In this document: piece after piece, positions 44,343 to 52,521 of the stretch | Position numbering within the stretch: the first letter of the stretch is position 1 | Layout of the letters: the number at the start of each line of letters is the position of its first letter | Assembly (NCBI GenBank): GCA_050952845.1 | Contig: JBMNLP010000001.1 | Location: forward strand, 310,001-374,000 | Origin: JAGVSV01 sp050952845 | GTDB lineage: Bacteria > Bacillota > Clostridia > Christensenellales > Aristaeellaceae | DNA length: 64,000 nt | Direction of reading: 5' to 3' | The notes under the pieces: generated by a model | The model's input: only the letters and a program-made list of their open reading frames with translations | Database searches by the model: none | What the model was told of the DNA's origin: nothing | Program-made: the position numbers and the translations under genes

Positions 44343-44350
44343 GACATCAA
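44322..44350 (-). promoter_or_regulatory. Promoter of the FakA-like/malic enzyme operon
   Basis: On the minus strand TTGATG (44350-44345), 17 bp, TATACT (44327-44322). It shares its DNA with the plus-strand promoter at 44314-44342, so the polymerase can serve only one side at a time. Confidence 0.6.
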
Positions 44351-44462
44351 CACGCACGCACGCACAGGATGAAATCGATTCGAAGTGCTTGTTGGATATC
44401 CGCTGCTTACAAAAGGCAGTATATTTCTTTGTTGACCGATTTGTTTGATCAGGAGCAGGAAG

Positions 44463-45881
44463 ATGACAAATTATAGCGCGTATATCGAGTTGTTGACCCG
44501 GGAAATAACGCCTGCAACCGGTTGCACGGAGCCGGCTGCTGTGGCGTTGGCTGCGGCGGCTGCCGCGCAGATATTGCCTGGCGGCATGCCCGTGCGCGTG
44601 GAGGCTTTTGTCAGCGAGGACATATTCCGCAACGGCGTGAATGTGATCATCCCTTCATCAGGCGGCTTGCGCGGGCTGGGCATTGCGGCGGCTATCGGCG
44701 CGGTGCGGTCCACGCCCGAGCTGGGGTTGCGGATATTATCCGGTTTGAGCCGGGAGGACATCCGCCTGGCAGAACGCATCCAAACCGAGGTTCGCCCCAT
44801 TGAAACAGCCGACAAGGTATACGCGCGGGTTTGCGTATATGGCAGTGGGCATATGGCGGAAGCCACCGTCCGCGGTTACCATGACTGTGTGACCGAACGC
44901 AGGCTCGACGGCGGCGCGGCTGAAAACTGCGTCTCCCCAACCCTTCCCACGGAGGACAGCTTCCGGACGGTGTCCCTCAGCGATGTGGTACAGTTTGCGC
45001 GCGAGGTGGAGCCGGGGGCGCTGGAGGCGCTGCGCGGCTTGGTTGATATGAACTGGGCCATTGCTCAGGAAGGCGTCAGCGGTGAGTATGGCATTAGCGT
45101 AGGCCGCTGCATGATAAACCAGATGGAGAAAGGGATGCTGTCAGCCGACTTGAAGAATGAGGCAGTGGCTGTGACAGCAGCCGCGGTGGATGCCCGCATG
45201 GCGGGTTGCGATATGCCGGTGATGAGCGTTGCCGGCAGCGGCAACCAGGGGCTGACGGTGTCGTTGCCGGTCATCGTGGCAGCCAGGCGCCTGGGCTGCG
45301 GCGATGACATCATGCTGCGCGCTCTGGCCATGGGTGCCCTGATCTCTATCCATACCAAGGGGTATGTGGGGCGTTTGTCCGCGCTGTGCGGCTGCGGCAT
45401 ATCGGCGGCGCTGGGCACCTGCGCAGCGCTGATCTACCTGTTCGGCGGTACCGATCAGCAGATCAACCAGGCCATCAACACCATGATCGCAGGCATATCC
45501 GGCATGGTGTGCGATGGGGCGAAGCCGGGCTGTGCGCTCAAGGTCGCCACCAGCGTCAGCGCGGCGTACCAGGCAGCATTGCTGGTCATCAGCGGAAGCG
45601 GCGCCTCGGAGCATGATGGCATCGTCTGCGCCGACGCCGAGCATTCGCTCAGCAACCTGGGACGGCTTGGCAATGAAGCCATGGCCAGCGCGAACCGCGT
45701 GATATTGGGTTTATTGGACAAAAACAACAATGGAGGAGAACAACATGACCGGCAAAGAGCGCATGACCCGCATCCTCCGCCGCGAGCGGACGGACAGAAT
45801 CGGCCTGTACGAGCATTTCTGGGGCGACACCTACAAGGCATGGCTGGAAGAAGGGCACTACCGGGAGGGTGTCAGCTTTGA
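44463..45881 (+). CDS. L-cysteine desulfidase family (CyuA/UPF0597) with run-on C-terminus
   Basis: About 472 residues from ATG 44463. The family breaks L-cysteine into sulfide, ammonia and pyruvate using a 4Fe-4S cluster. Landmarks are PATGCTEPAAVALA near the start, NVIIPSSGGLRG, SVAGSGNQGLTVSLPV and LCGCGISAALGTC with the cluster Cys. Homologues end near LLD; here no stop follows and the frame runs another 50 residues of Arg/Pro/His-rich sequence across the start of the next gene (137-bp overlap with 45745). A lost stop or a sequence error near 45720 is likely. Confidence 0.85.
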   Translation: MTNYSAYIELLTREITPATGCTEPAAVALAAAAAAQILPGGMPVRVEAFVSEDIFRNGVNVIIPSSGGLRGLGIAAAIGAVRSTPELGLRILSGLSREDIRLAERIQTEVRPIETADKVYARVCVYGSGHMAEATVRGYHDCVTERRLDGGAAENCVSPTLPTEDSFRTVSLSDVVQFAREVEPGALEALRGLVDMNWAIAQEGVSGEYGISVGRCMINQMEKGMLSADLKNEAVAVTAAAVDARMAGCDMPVMSVAGSGNQGLTVSLPVIVAARRLGCGDDIMLRALAMGALISIHTKGYVGRLSALCGCGISAALGTCAALIYLFGGTDQQINQAINTMIAGISGMVCDGAKPGCALKVATSVSAAYQAALLVISGSGASEHDGIVCADAEHSLSNLGRLGNEAMASANRVILGLLDKNNNGGEQHDRQRAHDPHPPPRADGQNRPVRAFLGRHLQGMAGRRALPGGCQL

Positions 45882-46818
45882 GGACCTTTTCGGGTTTGAC
45901 ATGCAGGAGCTGTGGGCGTTTCAACTGACAGCGGACCTGGATTTTGAGAATGTCGTTATCAGCGAAACCGAGGACACCGTGACCATGCTGGACGGCAACG
46001 GCGCGACGCTCCGGCGGCATAAGCACCACGACACCACGCCCGAGCACATCGACTATAAGGTAACCGACCGCGAAACGTGGGATGAACTGATCAAGCCGCT
46101 GCTGACGCCCGACCCCCGCCGCATCAACTTTGAGGGCTACCGTGCCGTCCGCGAAGCAGCGGCAAAGGCGGGGCGCTTTTTCGTGTGGAGCGGCGTCAAT
46201 GTGTTTGAGTGCATGCACCCGGTGACGGGGCACATGAACATGCTCATCGGCATGGCAGAGGACCCGGACTGGATCCGGGACATGGCAGATACCTACGCGC
46301 GCCTGACGGTGGCGCTGCAGAAAATCCTCTTCGAGCGGGAGGGTTACCCCGACGGCATCTGGTACTATGAGGACATGGGCTTCAAGGACAAGCCCTTTAT
46401 GTCGCCCCGGATGTACGCGGAGATGATCCAGCCTGCCCATGCCTATACCATCGACTATGCCCACAGCCACGGCATGCCAGTAATCATGCATTCCTGCGGG
46501 TATATCGAGCCGCTGCTGGACGGCATGGTGGAGGCGGGCATCGACTGCCTGCAGGTCATCGAGGTCAAGGCGGGCATGGACCTGCTGAAGCTGAACGAGC
46601 GGTTCGGCAGACAGATCGCCTTCATGGGCGGCATCGACGTGCGCACGCTGTACAGCAACGACCGCGCCGTCATCGACCGCGAGCTGGAGGCCAAAATACC
46701 CCGCATGATGGAAACCACCAACTACGTTGTGCACTCCGACCACTCCATCCCCAAAACCGTGCATTTTGATACCTACCGCTACTTCATCGACAAGGCGCTC
46801 AGCCTTGGCACCTACTGA
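45745..46818 (+). CDS. Uroporphyrinogen decarboxylase-family protein
   Basis: A 357-residue UroD-superfamily TIM barrel. ATG 45745 has GGAGGAG upstream; an earlier in-frame ATG at 45730 lies inside that site. The MHSCGYIEPLLDGMVEAG segment has the His/Cys pair that binds zinc in the MtaA/corrinoid methyltransferase branch, and the UroD N-terminal Arg-rich substrate loop is not evident. It is therefore more likely a methyltransferase-type or unknown enzyme than HemE. Sits between the cysteine desulfidase and a PocR-AraC regulator. Confidence 0.8.
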   Translation: MTGKERMTRILRRERTDRIGLYEHFWGDTYKAWLEEGHYREGVSFEDLFGFDMQELWAFQLTADLDFENVVISETEDTVTMLDGNGATLRRHKHHDTTPEHIDYKVTDRETWDELIKPLLTPDPRRINFEGYRAVREAAAKAGRFFVWSGVNVFECMHPVTGHMNMLIGMAEDPDWIRDMADTYARLTVALQKILFEREGYPDGIWYYEDMGFKDKPFMSPRMYAEMIQPAHAYTIDYAHSHGMPVIMHSCGYIEPLLDGMVEAGIDCLQVIEVKAGMDLLKLNERFGRQIAFMGGIDVRTLYSNDRAVIDRELEAKIPRMMETTNYVVHSDHSIPKTVHFDTYRYFIDKALSLGTY

Positions 46819-46832
46819 GCGGGGAGCGGTCC

Positions 46833-48044
46833 ATGGCGCCCGGCCCTGACAGGGAGCTGGCGGCATACGCTGCCAACGCGTTTGCGCAGGCGACGGGCAT
46901 TGCCTGCGCCTGGATGCCGCCCACCGGCGATGCGGCTGCCATGTATGCAGCCTGTGCCGCCGGCCCGGACGCGCAGGGCTGCCTGAAAGCGCACCGCGCG
47001 GCATACCGCGAGGCCCGGCGCGCGGGCGGCAAATGCATCTATCTGTGCCCGGAGGGCTTTGCCTACATCGTCGCCCCCATCGCGGGTGAGGGCGGCTTGC
47101 TGGCCGGGCCGTTTCTGCTGACAAGCGCGGAGGAATACATCGCCTGCGAGCTGGATGGCGACGCGCGGTCCGCCGCGGCGGATTTTGTGCGCACGCTGCC
47201 TGGCGTAACACCCGCCCGGGCTACGGCGTTGGCCGATATGCTGATGATGGCGGCGGCGTTTTTAGCCGGCGCCGAGGAGATCAGCCGCCTGCGCGATACC
47301 CAGCAGTCCGACCACATCCAGGGGCAGGTGTCGGACTACCTTTCGCGCATCAAGCACCGCCAGCCGCCCTACCCCTTTGACAAGGAGCAGGAATTGCTGG
47401 ACATGATGGCGCAGGGCAAGCGAAAGGAAGCCAGCCGCCTGCTCAACGAGCTGCTGGGCCATATCCTGCTGATATCGGGCATGTCCTTCGGCCGCATGAA
47501 GTCGCGTATCAACGAGCTGATCGTGCTGATGAGCCGCAAGGCGGTTGAAACCGGCGCCGACGCGGCGCTGATACAGGAGGAGGTGCACCGGTCGTTCGAC
47601 CGCCTGTCCCGGATCAGCGGGTTTGAGGAGCTGTGCTTCTGGCTGACCGGCGTGATGAACAGCCTGATATCCGCCGCGTTTGATGCGGGCGTTTCCCGGC
47701 ACCAGGGGGCTGTGCGGCGCGCCGTCAGCTTTATCCGCTCCCACTTGGAGGAACGGATCACGCTGGAGCAGGTCAGCGAGGCGGCTTTCCTGTCGCCGGA
47801 CTATTTCAGCCGGGTGTTCCGCCGGGAAACCGGCGCCACTGTGGAGCAGTTTATCCGCAATGAACGGATGAAGCGGTCAGCCGAGCTGATGCGCCGCGGC
47901 GGCTTGACGCTCGGCGAGATCGCCCAGGCTGTGGGCATCAAAAGCCAAAGCCAGTTCAGCCGCATGTTTCGGGAAACCTACGGCATCCCCCCGGGCCGGC
48001 ATATGAAGCGCCTGCGCGACAGAAGCCGCGCGGCGTCCGGATAG
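46833..48044 (+). CDS. AraC-family regulator with PocR-like sensor domain
   Basis: A 403-residue regulator. The N-terminal 150 residues have the PocR pattern: QGCLKAHRAAYREARRAGGK, IYLCPEGFAYIVAPI and the GPFLLTS strand, with Cys residues that may hold a ligand. A helical linker follows, and the C-terminal AraC domain reads LEQVSEAAFLSPDYFSRVF and GEIAQAVGIKSQSQFSRMF. It starts 14 bp after the UroD-family gene and probably controls this operon. Confidence 0.85.
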   Translation: MAPGPDRELAAYAANAFAQATGIACAWMPPTGDAAAMYAACAAGPDAQGCLKAHRAAYREARRAGGKCIYLCPEGFAYIVAPIAGEGGLLAGPFLLTSAEEYIACELDGDARSAAADFVRTLPGVTPARATALADMLMMAAAFLAGAEEISRLRDTQQSDHIQGQVSDYLSRIKHRQPPYPFDKEQELLDMMAQGKRKEASRLLNELLGHILLISGMSFGRMKSRINELIVLMSRKAVETGADAALIQEEVHRSFDRLSRISGFEELCFWLTGVMNSLISAAFDAGVSRHQGAVRRAVSFIRSHLEERITLEQVSEAAFLSPDYFSRVFRRETGATVEQFIRNERMKRSAELMRRGGLTLGEIAQAVGIKSQSQFSRMFRETYGIPPGRHMKRLRDRSRAASG

Positions 48045-48406
48045 AGCAAACACATAGGAGAGGCGCATCAAGCTGCATGAATGCGCGTTTGATCCCCACC
48101 CACCCCAATTGATTGGGCACATTGTAGGCACAAACTTGTATTTAGGTTTCTGACGATGCCGGCATTCATGCCCTCAATTCGCAATCGTCGTCTGCCTGCG
48201 CGCCGGGGACGGCGCTTGTCATACTCCGTTGCTCATTGGGCTGCCGTTCGCCTTCATCCGCACACATGCATGGCTGCGCCTTGCCGGACAAAAGCAAAAG
48301 CTGAAAACCATCAAAAATACAGAAACGATAACTTCATCATCAGCAATGCGTGGTGTCGGTCAAACCGCAGGATAGGGGCGGTGACAATGCCTGATGCTTC
48401 TATAGC
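48045..48406. other. 362-bp intergenic region, nothing certain
   Basis: Lies between the AraC stop and the end of the convergent phosphoribosyltransferase gene. A short palindrome CCCAATTGATTGGG is at 48102-48115. A + strand open frame from 48156 is not credible because it is low in family-like sequence and then runs antisense through the next gene. No clear terminator or RNA gene was seen. Confidence 0.5.
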
Positions 48407-49009
48407 CTATATCGCTTTGCCGTTCATATCGTACAGCGGCAGATGGCCGAGGCGGACGAAGCTGTGGGGGTTGGCTTCCAGCGCCTTGCCTTCGGTGGCG
48501 ACGCAGGCACAGCAGGCAAAGTCATCGCCGGTGGCGCGGCGGAACAAGTCCTGCGCGGCCAGCCAGGTGGCGCCGGTGGAGATGACGTCATCCACAAAGC
48601 AGGCGGTTTTGCCCTGGAGCAGGTCGATATCGTGCCGGTCGAGGATGAGCTGCTGCTCGCCCGTGGTGGTGATGGAGCGCACCGTGGTCACCAGCGGGTC
48701 TACCATGTAGGCTTTGCGCGATTTGCGCAGGATGACGTACTGATCGTGCCCCAGCAGCAGCGCGAGTTCCTGCACCAGGCCGATGGATTTGGCCTCAGCC
48801 GCCACCAGCACATCGCAGGCCGGCGTGAGGGCCCGCATCTGCGCGGCCAGGGCGGTGGCGGCAACCCGGTTGATGCGCGCCTGCCCCAGCAGGTTGAGGG
48901 AGTAGAAGCACACGCCGCCGGTCTGGACGAGATCGAGCTGCATGGTCAGTTCCTCGCCCAGGGGGAAGGGAAGCTGCGGCGGCAGCGGCGGCATGGTGGG
49001 TTGGCTCAT
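48407..49009 (-). CDS. Phosphoribosyltransferase, adenine-PRT-like
   Basis: A 200-residue type I PRTase. The PRPP-binding loop is ACFVDDVISTGATW, and the upstream VLVAAEAKSIGLVQELA matches the Glu-Ala-Lys/Arg region of adenine/xanthine PRTases. Start at 49009 just after the permease stop, with GGGGGTG as ribosome site. With the upstream nucleobase-type permease it would salvage an imported purine to its nucleotide (inference). Confidence 0.85.
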   Translation of the reverse strand: MSQPTMPPLPPQLPFPLGEELTMQLDLVQTGGVCFYSLNLLGQARINRVAATALAAQMRALTPACDVLVAAEAKSIGLVQELALLLGHDQYVILRKSRKAYMVDPLVTTVRSITTTGEQQLILDRHDIDLLQGKTACFVDDVISTGATWLAAQDLFRRATGDDFACCACVATEGKALEANPHSFVRLGHLPLYDMNGKAI

Positions 49010-49010
49010 G

Positions 49011-50123
49011 TTACACCCCCAGCAGCGTGCCCAGCAAACGCACGGCGACGCCGGCAATCATGCCATAGAAGGGGTTTTTGCTGATGATGGTCATGCCCAT
49101 GGCGGCCATGCCGGCAGCGATGGTGCCGCTGGCGATCACGTCGCCCACGCTGGGGATGGTGGTCAGCACAAAGCCGATGACCAGCAAAAAGCCGCTGATG
49201 GACTCCGCCGGCACGTACTTGGCCAGCTTTTCCACGGCGCCCGTCAGGATCAGCACGCCGATGAACGCCATCATCAGCACGCCGGTCAGGATGGGATTGG
49301 GGGCGCCGGCCGTGCCGCTGATGATGCCCTCCAGCGGCAGGCCGCCGGCCGGCACGCTGACAAAGTCCGCCAGTGCGTTGACCAGCGTCAGGTGGTTCAA
49401 ATCCTGCGTGGTGCCGGCGATGCCGGCGGTGATGTTGCCAAAGGAAATGTTGCAGCCGATGCCCATGCAGATCAGCCCCAGCGCCGACAGGATGGACGCC
49501 TTGTTGAACACCATGTTGCGCCAGCCGCTCAGCCATTCGCTGACCAGCGGGGGCTCGGGCTCGCCGGCGGTGTCGCTGCCCGCCTTGTCGCCCCTGGCGT
49601 TCAGCAGCAGGATGTGCGCCAATGTGGACACCGCCACCGAAATGCCGATGGTGTATACCACAGCGTTGGCATCGTTTTTGAAAAGAATCCAGGAGCCGAC
49701 AGCCGATACGATGGATACCACGCTGATCAGCCAGTTGCTTTTGGTGAATCGATAGGACACTTCGCACAGCATCAGCCCGACGCCGGCCATCATGCCGGCT
49801 ACCACGCCGGCGCCGGCCCAGTCCGCAATGCAGCTGACCAGGCCCAGCAGGCCCAGCGCCGTCATGCCGAACGCTGCCAGAATCAGCCCGGTAATGCGGG
49901 CGCGTTGCTCCTTGGTGTTGCCGGCCACGGTGATGGTTTCAGCCTGCGCTGAAATCGGCGTGACCGAGCCCAGCATGAGGTTTAACCCCGCTGCCAGGAA
50001 ATAGGCATACGCTACGGAACGCAGCTTGAAGCCGCACTTCTTCGCGTACAGCAGCTGCGGGATGCCGTTGACCGCCACGGCCAGGATGGCAAACACCATT
50101 GCCCCGATTGCGCCCATGTCCAT
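49011..50123 (-). CDS. Putative NCS2-like nucleobase permease
   Basis: A 370-residue membrane protein with about ten to twelve helices. Start at 50123, with AGGAGG eight bases upstream; the longer frame to 50261 has no site and lies across the promoter. The NISFGNITAGIAGTTQDLN and SGTAGAPNPILTGVLMM segments resemble the NCS2/SulP fold. It starts the operon that ends with the phosphoribosyltransferase, which supports a purine or similar base as substrate; the family call itself is tentative. Confidence 0.6.
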   Translation of the reverse strand: MDMGAIGAMVFAILAVAVNGIPQLLYAKKCGFKLRSVAYAYFLAAGLNLMLGSVTPISAQAETITVAGNTKEQRARITGLILAAFGMTALGLLGLVSCIADWAGAGVVAGMMAGVGLMLCEVSYRFTKSNWLISVVSIVSAVGSWILFKNDANAVVYTIGISVAVSTLAHILLLNARGDKAGSDTAGEPEPPLVSEWLSGWRNMVFNKASILSALGLICMGIGCNISFGNITAGIAGTTQDLNHLTLVNALADFVSVPAGGLPLEGIISGTAGAPNPILTGVLMMAFIGVLILTGAVEKLAKYVPAESISGFLLVIGFVLTTIPSVGDVIASGTIAAGMAAMGMTIISKNPFYGMIAGVAVRLLGTLLGV

Positions 50124-50219
50124 ATCCGTTCCTCCTGTTCCGGTTGCCGGCCTGCGTGCACAGGCCTTGCTCAAGCATGCTGCGCCGCTTTTGTGCCGGC
50201 GATGCAGTACCATGCCGGC

Positions 50220-50248
50220 ATCATAGCAACAAAAGGCGAATATAGCAA
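50220..50248 (-). promoter_or_regulatory. Promoter of the permease/phosphoribosyltransferase operon
   Basis: On the minus strand TTGCTA (50248-50243), 17 bp, TATGAT (50225-50220) with TGC before it, giving an extended -10. The leader is about 90 nt. Confidence 0.6.
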
Positions 50249-50291
50249 CAGGATATTTCAAAAATGTTCGGTGTTTGTTGCGTGATGCTGT

Positions 50292-50313
50292 ACGAATGAG
50301 TCACGAATGAGTC
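50292..50313. repeat. Tandem 11-bp direct repeat between divergent promoters
   Basis: ACGAATGAGTC occurs twice without a gap (50292-50302, 50303-50313), one helical turn apart, 25 bp upstream of the -35 of the binding-protein promoter. The spacing suits an AraC-type activator site. Confidence 0.6.
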
Positions 50314-50337
50314 AATGACAAGCAATCTGCCGAGCTG

Positions 50338-50366
50338 TTGCCATCCGCATTTTTTTATGTTATAGT
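50338..50366 (+). promoter_or_regulatory. Promoter of the DppABCDF-type operon (copy 2)
   Basis: TTGCCA (50338-50343), 17 bp, TATAGT (50361-50366) preceded by TGT. A good match, with a leader of about 70 nt before ATG 50442. The corresponding region of copy 1 lies outside the window. Confidence 0.7.
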
Positions 50367-50441
50367 TCAGCAAAAGATATTTGGTTTCGGTTCCTCGCCC
50401 AGCCGTCATGGCTGGAAAATATACATGGAGGTGCGAATTAC

Positions 50442-52391
50442 ATGAGGAAAAAAACTTTATCCCTGGTGATGGCTGTTGTGATGCTGATGACAGCCCTGTC
50501 CCTGATGTTCCCGGCGTTCGCCGAGGGCGTCGAGTACAAGCAATCCCCCTTTCTGGATGACAAGGTTGCTGCAGGTGAGCTGGCCCCGGTGGCCGAGCGG
50601 CTGCCCAAGGTCACCAAGCTGCCCGACGAAATCCTTCCTGAGTTTTTGGACTATGAAATCGGCAAATACGGCGGCACGATGCGGTTCATCACCGCGGTGG
50701 TCAACTGGGATGCCGATGTGTTCATCATGAACAACGAGGGGCTGTTGACGATGGCATCGGCTAACAGCGACGTGATCACCCCCAACATCGTCGAATCCTA
50801 CGAGGTGAACGACGAGCAGACCGAGTTTACCTTCAGACTGCGCGAAGGCCTGAAGTGGTCCGACGGCGTGCCCGTCACGATGGAGGACGTCAGGTTCACC
50901 ATTGAGAAGGTCATCTTCAACGAGGAGATCACCCCTGTCATCGCCAACTACATGCGCGATGGCGGCGTCGCCACCGGCGATCCCTTCACCTTTGAAGAGA
51001 TCGACGACTGGACGTTCAAGCTCAGCTTCAAGGAACCCTACGGCGGTTTTGTTGTGCACCTGTCCATCGCAGGCTGGAAGGGCTATACTGATTTCCTCAA
51101 GCCCAAGCATTTCTTAGAGAAGTTCCATAAGGACAGCTATGAGAGCTACGAAGCCTACACCGAGGCCATGCAGCCCTATGCTGATGTCCTCGGTTTGGAC
51201 CTCAGCTTAGACGCATCCTGGATTACGCTGTTCTCGCAGGCCGACTGCACCAACTGGGAGCTGACCGACCCGACGGACCAGCTGACCAGCAAGACCTTCG
51301 CCGACGCCGGGCATACGGGCAACTTCCCTGTGCTATACCCATGGGTCATGGTGTCCAGCGATGGCGGCATCACCACCTTTGAGCGCAACCCCTACTATCA
51401 TAAGGTGGACGCCGAGGGTAACCAGCTGCCCTATGTGGACAAGCTGACTTCCACGCTGGTGGAGAACATGGAGATGGTGCAGATGAAGTATGTCTCTGGC
51501 GAGGCGGACTTCGGCCGTGAATCGGCCACCATCGACAACGTTACCCTGTACAAGGAGAACGAGGAAAAAGCCGGCATCACGGCGTACCTGACCGCGATGC
51601 ACGTCAACCCCACAGACGTGATGATCAACTTCAACTACAAGGATGAAGCTTGGCAGGAAGTTGTCAACGATGCTCGGTTCCTGCAGGCGCTGGAGCTGGC
51701 CATCGACGCCGAGGAGATTTTGGATTCGGTGTACAAGGGTTTTGGTGAAGTCAACCCCCACTGGAAGTGCGAAGGCGACTTTGATGCCGCCAACGCCCTG
51801 CTGGACGAGATGGGCATGCAGAGGGGAGCGGACGGCATCCGCACTACGCCCTCGGGCAAGCCCCTCACGCTGCAAATCGTCAACTCCCCCGACGCCAAGG
51901 ACATCACTTCGGTGTCCGAGCTGTATGTCGAGTTCTGGGGCGAGCTCGGCTTGAAAACCGAGATCACCACGCTGGAGTCCTCCATGCGTGAACAGAAGCA
52001 GCTGGCGAATGAAATTCCCATCCGGGTGATGTGGATCCACTCCACCCAGCTGTGGCACTATGTGGACTTTGGACCGTTGGCGCCCCTGTGGACGCAATGG
52101 TTTGACGCCGGCGGCTTGACCGACCCGACCGTCGAAGCCGGCGAGGAGCCCCCGGAGTGGGCCAAGGAATTTCACCTGCACAAGCAGTCGCTGATGACCG
52201 TTAGCCCGCAGGATGCCGTCAACGTGGTGGTGCCCCAGCTGCTGGAGGTTATGACCAGCAGGCTGTTCATCATCGAGCCGCTGATCAACGTGCAGCAGTG
52301 CGTTGTCATCAACAGCAACATCGGCAACGTGCCCACCGGCGGCGCCGGCATCAGCTGGAATTTCTCGGGCGAACAGTTCTTCTACAGATAA
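50442..52391 (+). CDS. ABC transporter substrate-binding protein, family 5 (complete, copy 2)
   Basis: The full 649-residue form of the protein cut at the window start. A Sec signal peptide (basic MRKK, hydrophobic residues 6-22, cleavage after AFA near residue 27) has no Cys at the +1 position, so it is not a lipoprotein by the usual rule. GGAGGT precedes ATG 50442. The mature protein is the SBP_bac_5 fold of DppA/OppA. From residue 49 on it matches copy 1 exactly; one silent change is near 51755. Confidence 0.95.
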   Translation: MRKKTLSLVMAVVMLMTALSLMFPAFAEGVEYKQSPFLDDKVAAGELAPVAERLPKVTKLPDEILPEFLDYEIGKYGGTMRFITAVVNWDADVFIMNNEGLLTMASANSDVITPNIVESYEVNDEQTEFTFRLREGLKWSDGVPVTMEDVRFTIEKVIFNEEITPVIANYMRDGGVATGDPFTFEEIDDWTFKLSFKEPYGGFVVHLSIAGWKGYTDFLKPKHFLEKFHKDSYESYEAYTEAMQPYADVLGLDLSLDASWITLFSQADCTNWELTDPTDQLTSKTFADAGHTGNFPVLYPWVMVSSDGGITTFERNPYYHKVDAEGNQLPYVDKLTSTLVENMEMVQMKYVSGEADFGRESATIDNVTLYKENEEKAGITAYLTAMHVNPTDVMINFNYKDEAWQEVVNDARFLQALELAIDAEEILDSVYKGFGEVNPHWKCEGDFDAANALLDEMGMQRGADGIRTTPSGKPLTLQIVNSPDAKDITSVSELYVEFWGELGLKTEITTLESSMREQKQLANEIPIRVMWIHSTQLWHYVDFGPLAPLWTQWFDAGGLTDPTVEAGEEPPEWAKEFHLHKQSLMTVSPQDAVNVVVPQLLEVMTSRLFIIEPLINVQQCVVINSNIGNVPTGGAGISWNFSGEQFFYR

Positions 52392-52419
52392 GATAGCAAG
52401 CATACCTGAACACCAACAA

Positions 52420-52455
52420 GGGGCGCGCGGCGCAGCTTTCACAGCCGCGCGCCCC
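52420..52455 (+). promoter_or_regulatory. Intercistronic hairpin (copy 2)
   Basis: The same perfect 12-bp GC stem as at 1836-1871, placed 28 nt after the binding-protein stop. Unchanged between copies. Confidence 0.7.
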
Positions 52456-52521
52456 GATCCCCGCCCTCTCAACATACGGCTCCCCGCAGCCGCGCGAATA
52501 GAAAGAGCAGGTGAACGAGCT

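Larger units (their letters stand above)
50124..50441. promoter_or_regulatory. 318-bp divergent control region
   Basis: Holds promoters facing both ways (50220-50248 minus, 50338-50366 plus), a tandem 11-bp repeat between them (50292-50313), and a small hairpin CCAGCC/GGCTGG (50399-50415) close to the ribosome site of the binding protein. No purine riboswitch core was recognised on the permease side. Confidence 0.6.

Noticed and set aside
48156..48710. 184-codon plus-strand open frame near the phosphoribosyltransferase
   Set aside because: Half of it is antisense to a clear PRTase gene and the rest lacks any family-like sequence or a convincing ribosome site.
50124..50330. Purine riboswitch upstream of the permease
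   Set aside because: The conserved three-way-junction core and loop sequences were not found on the minus strand.
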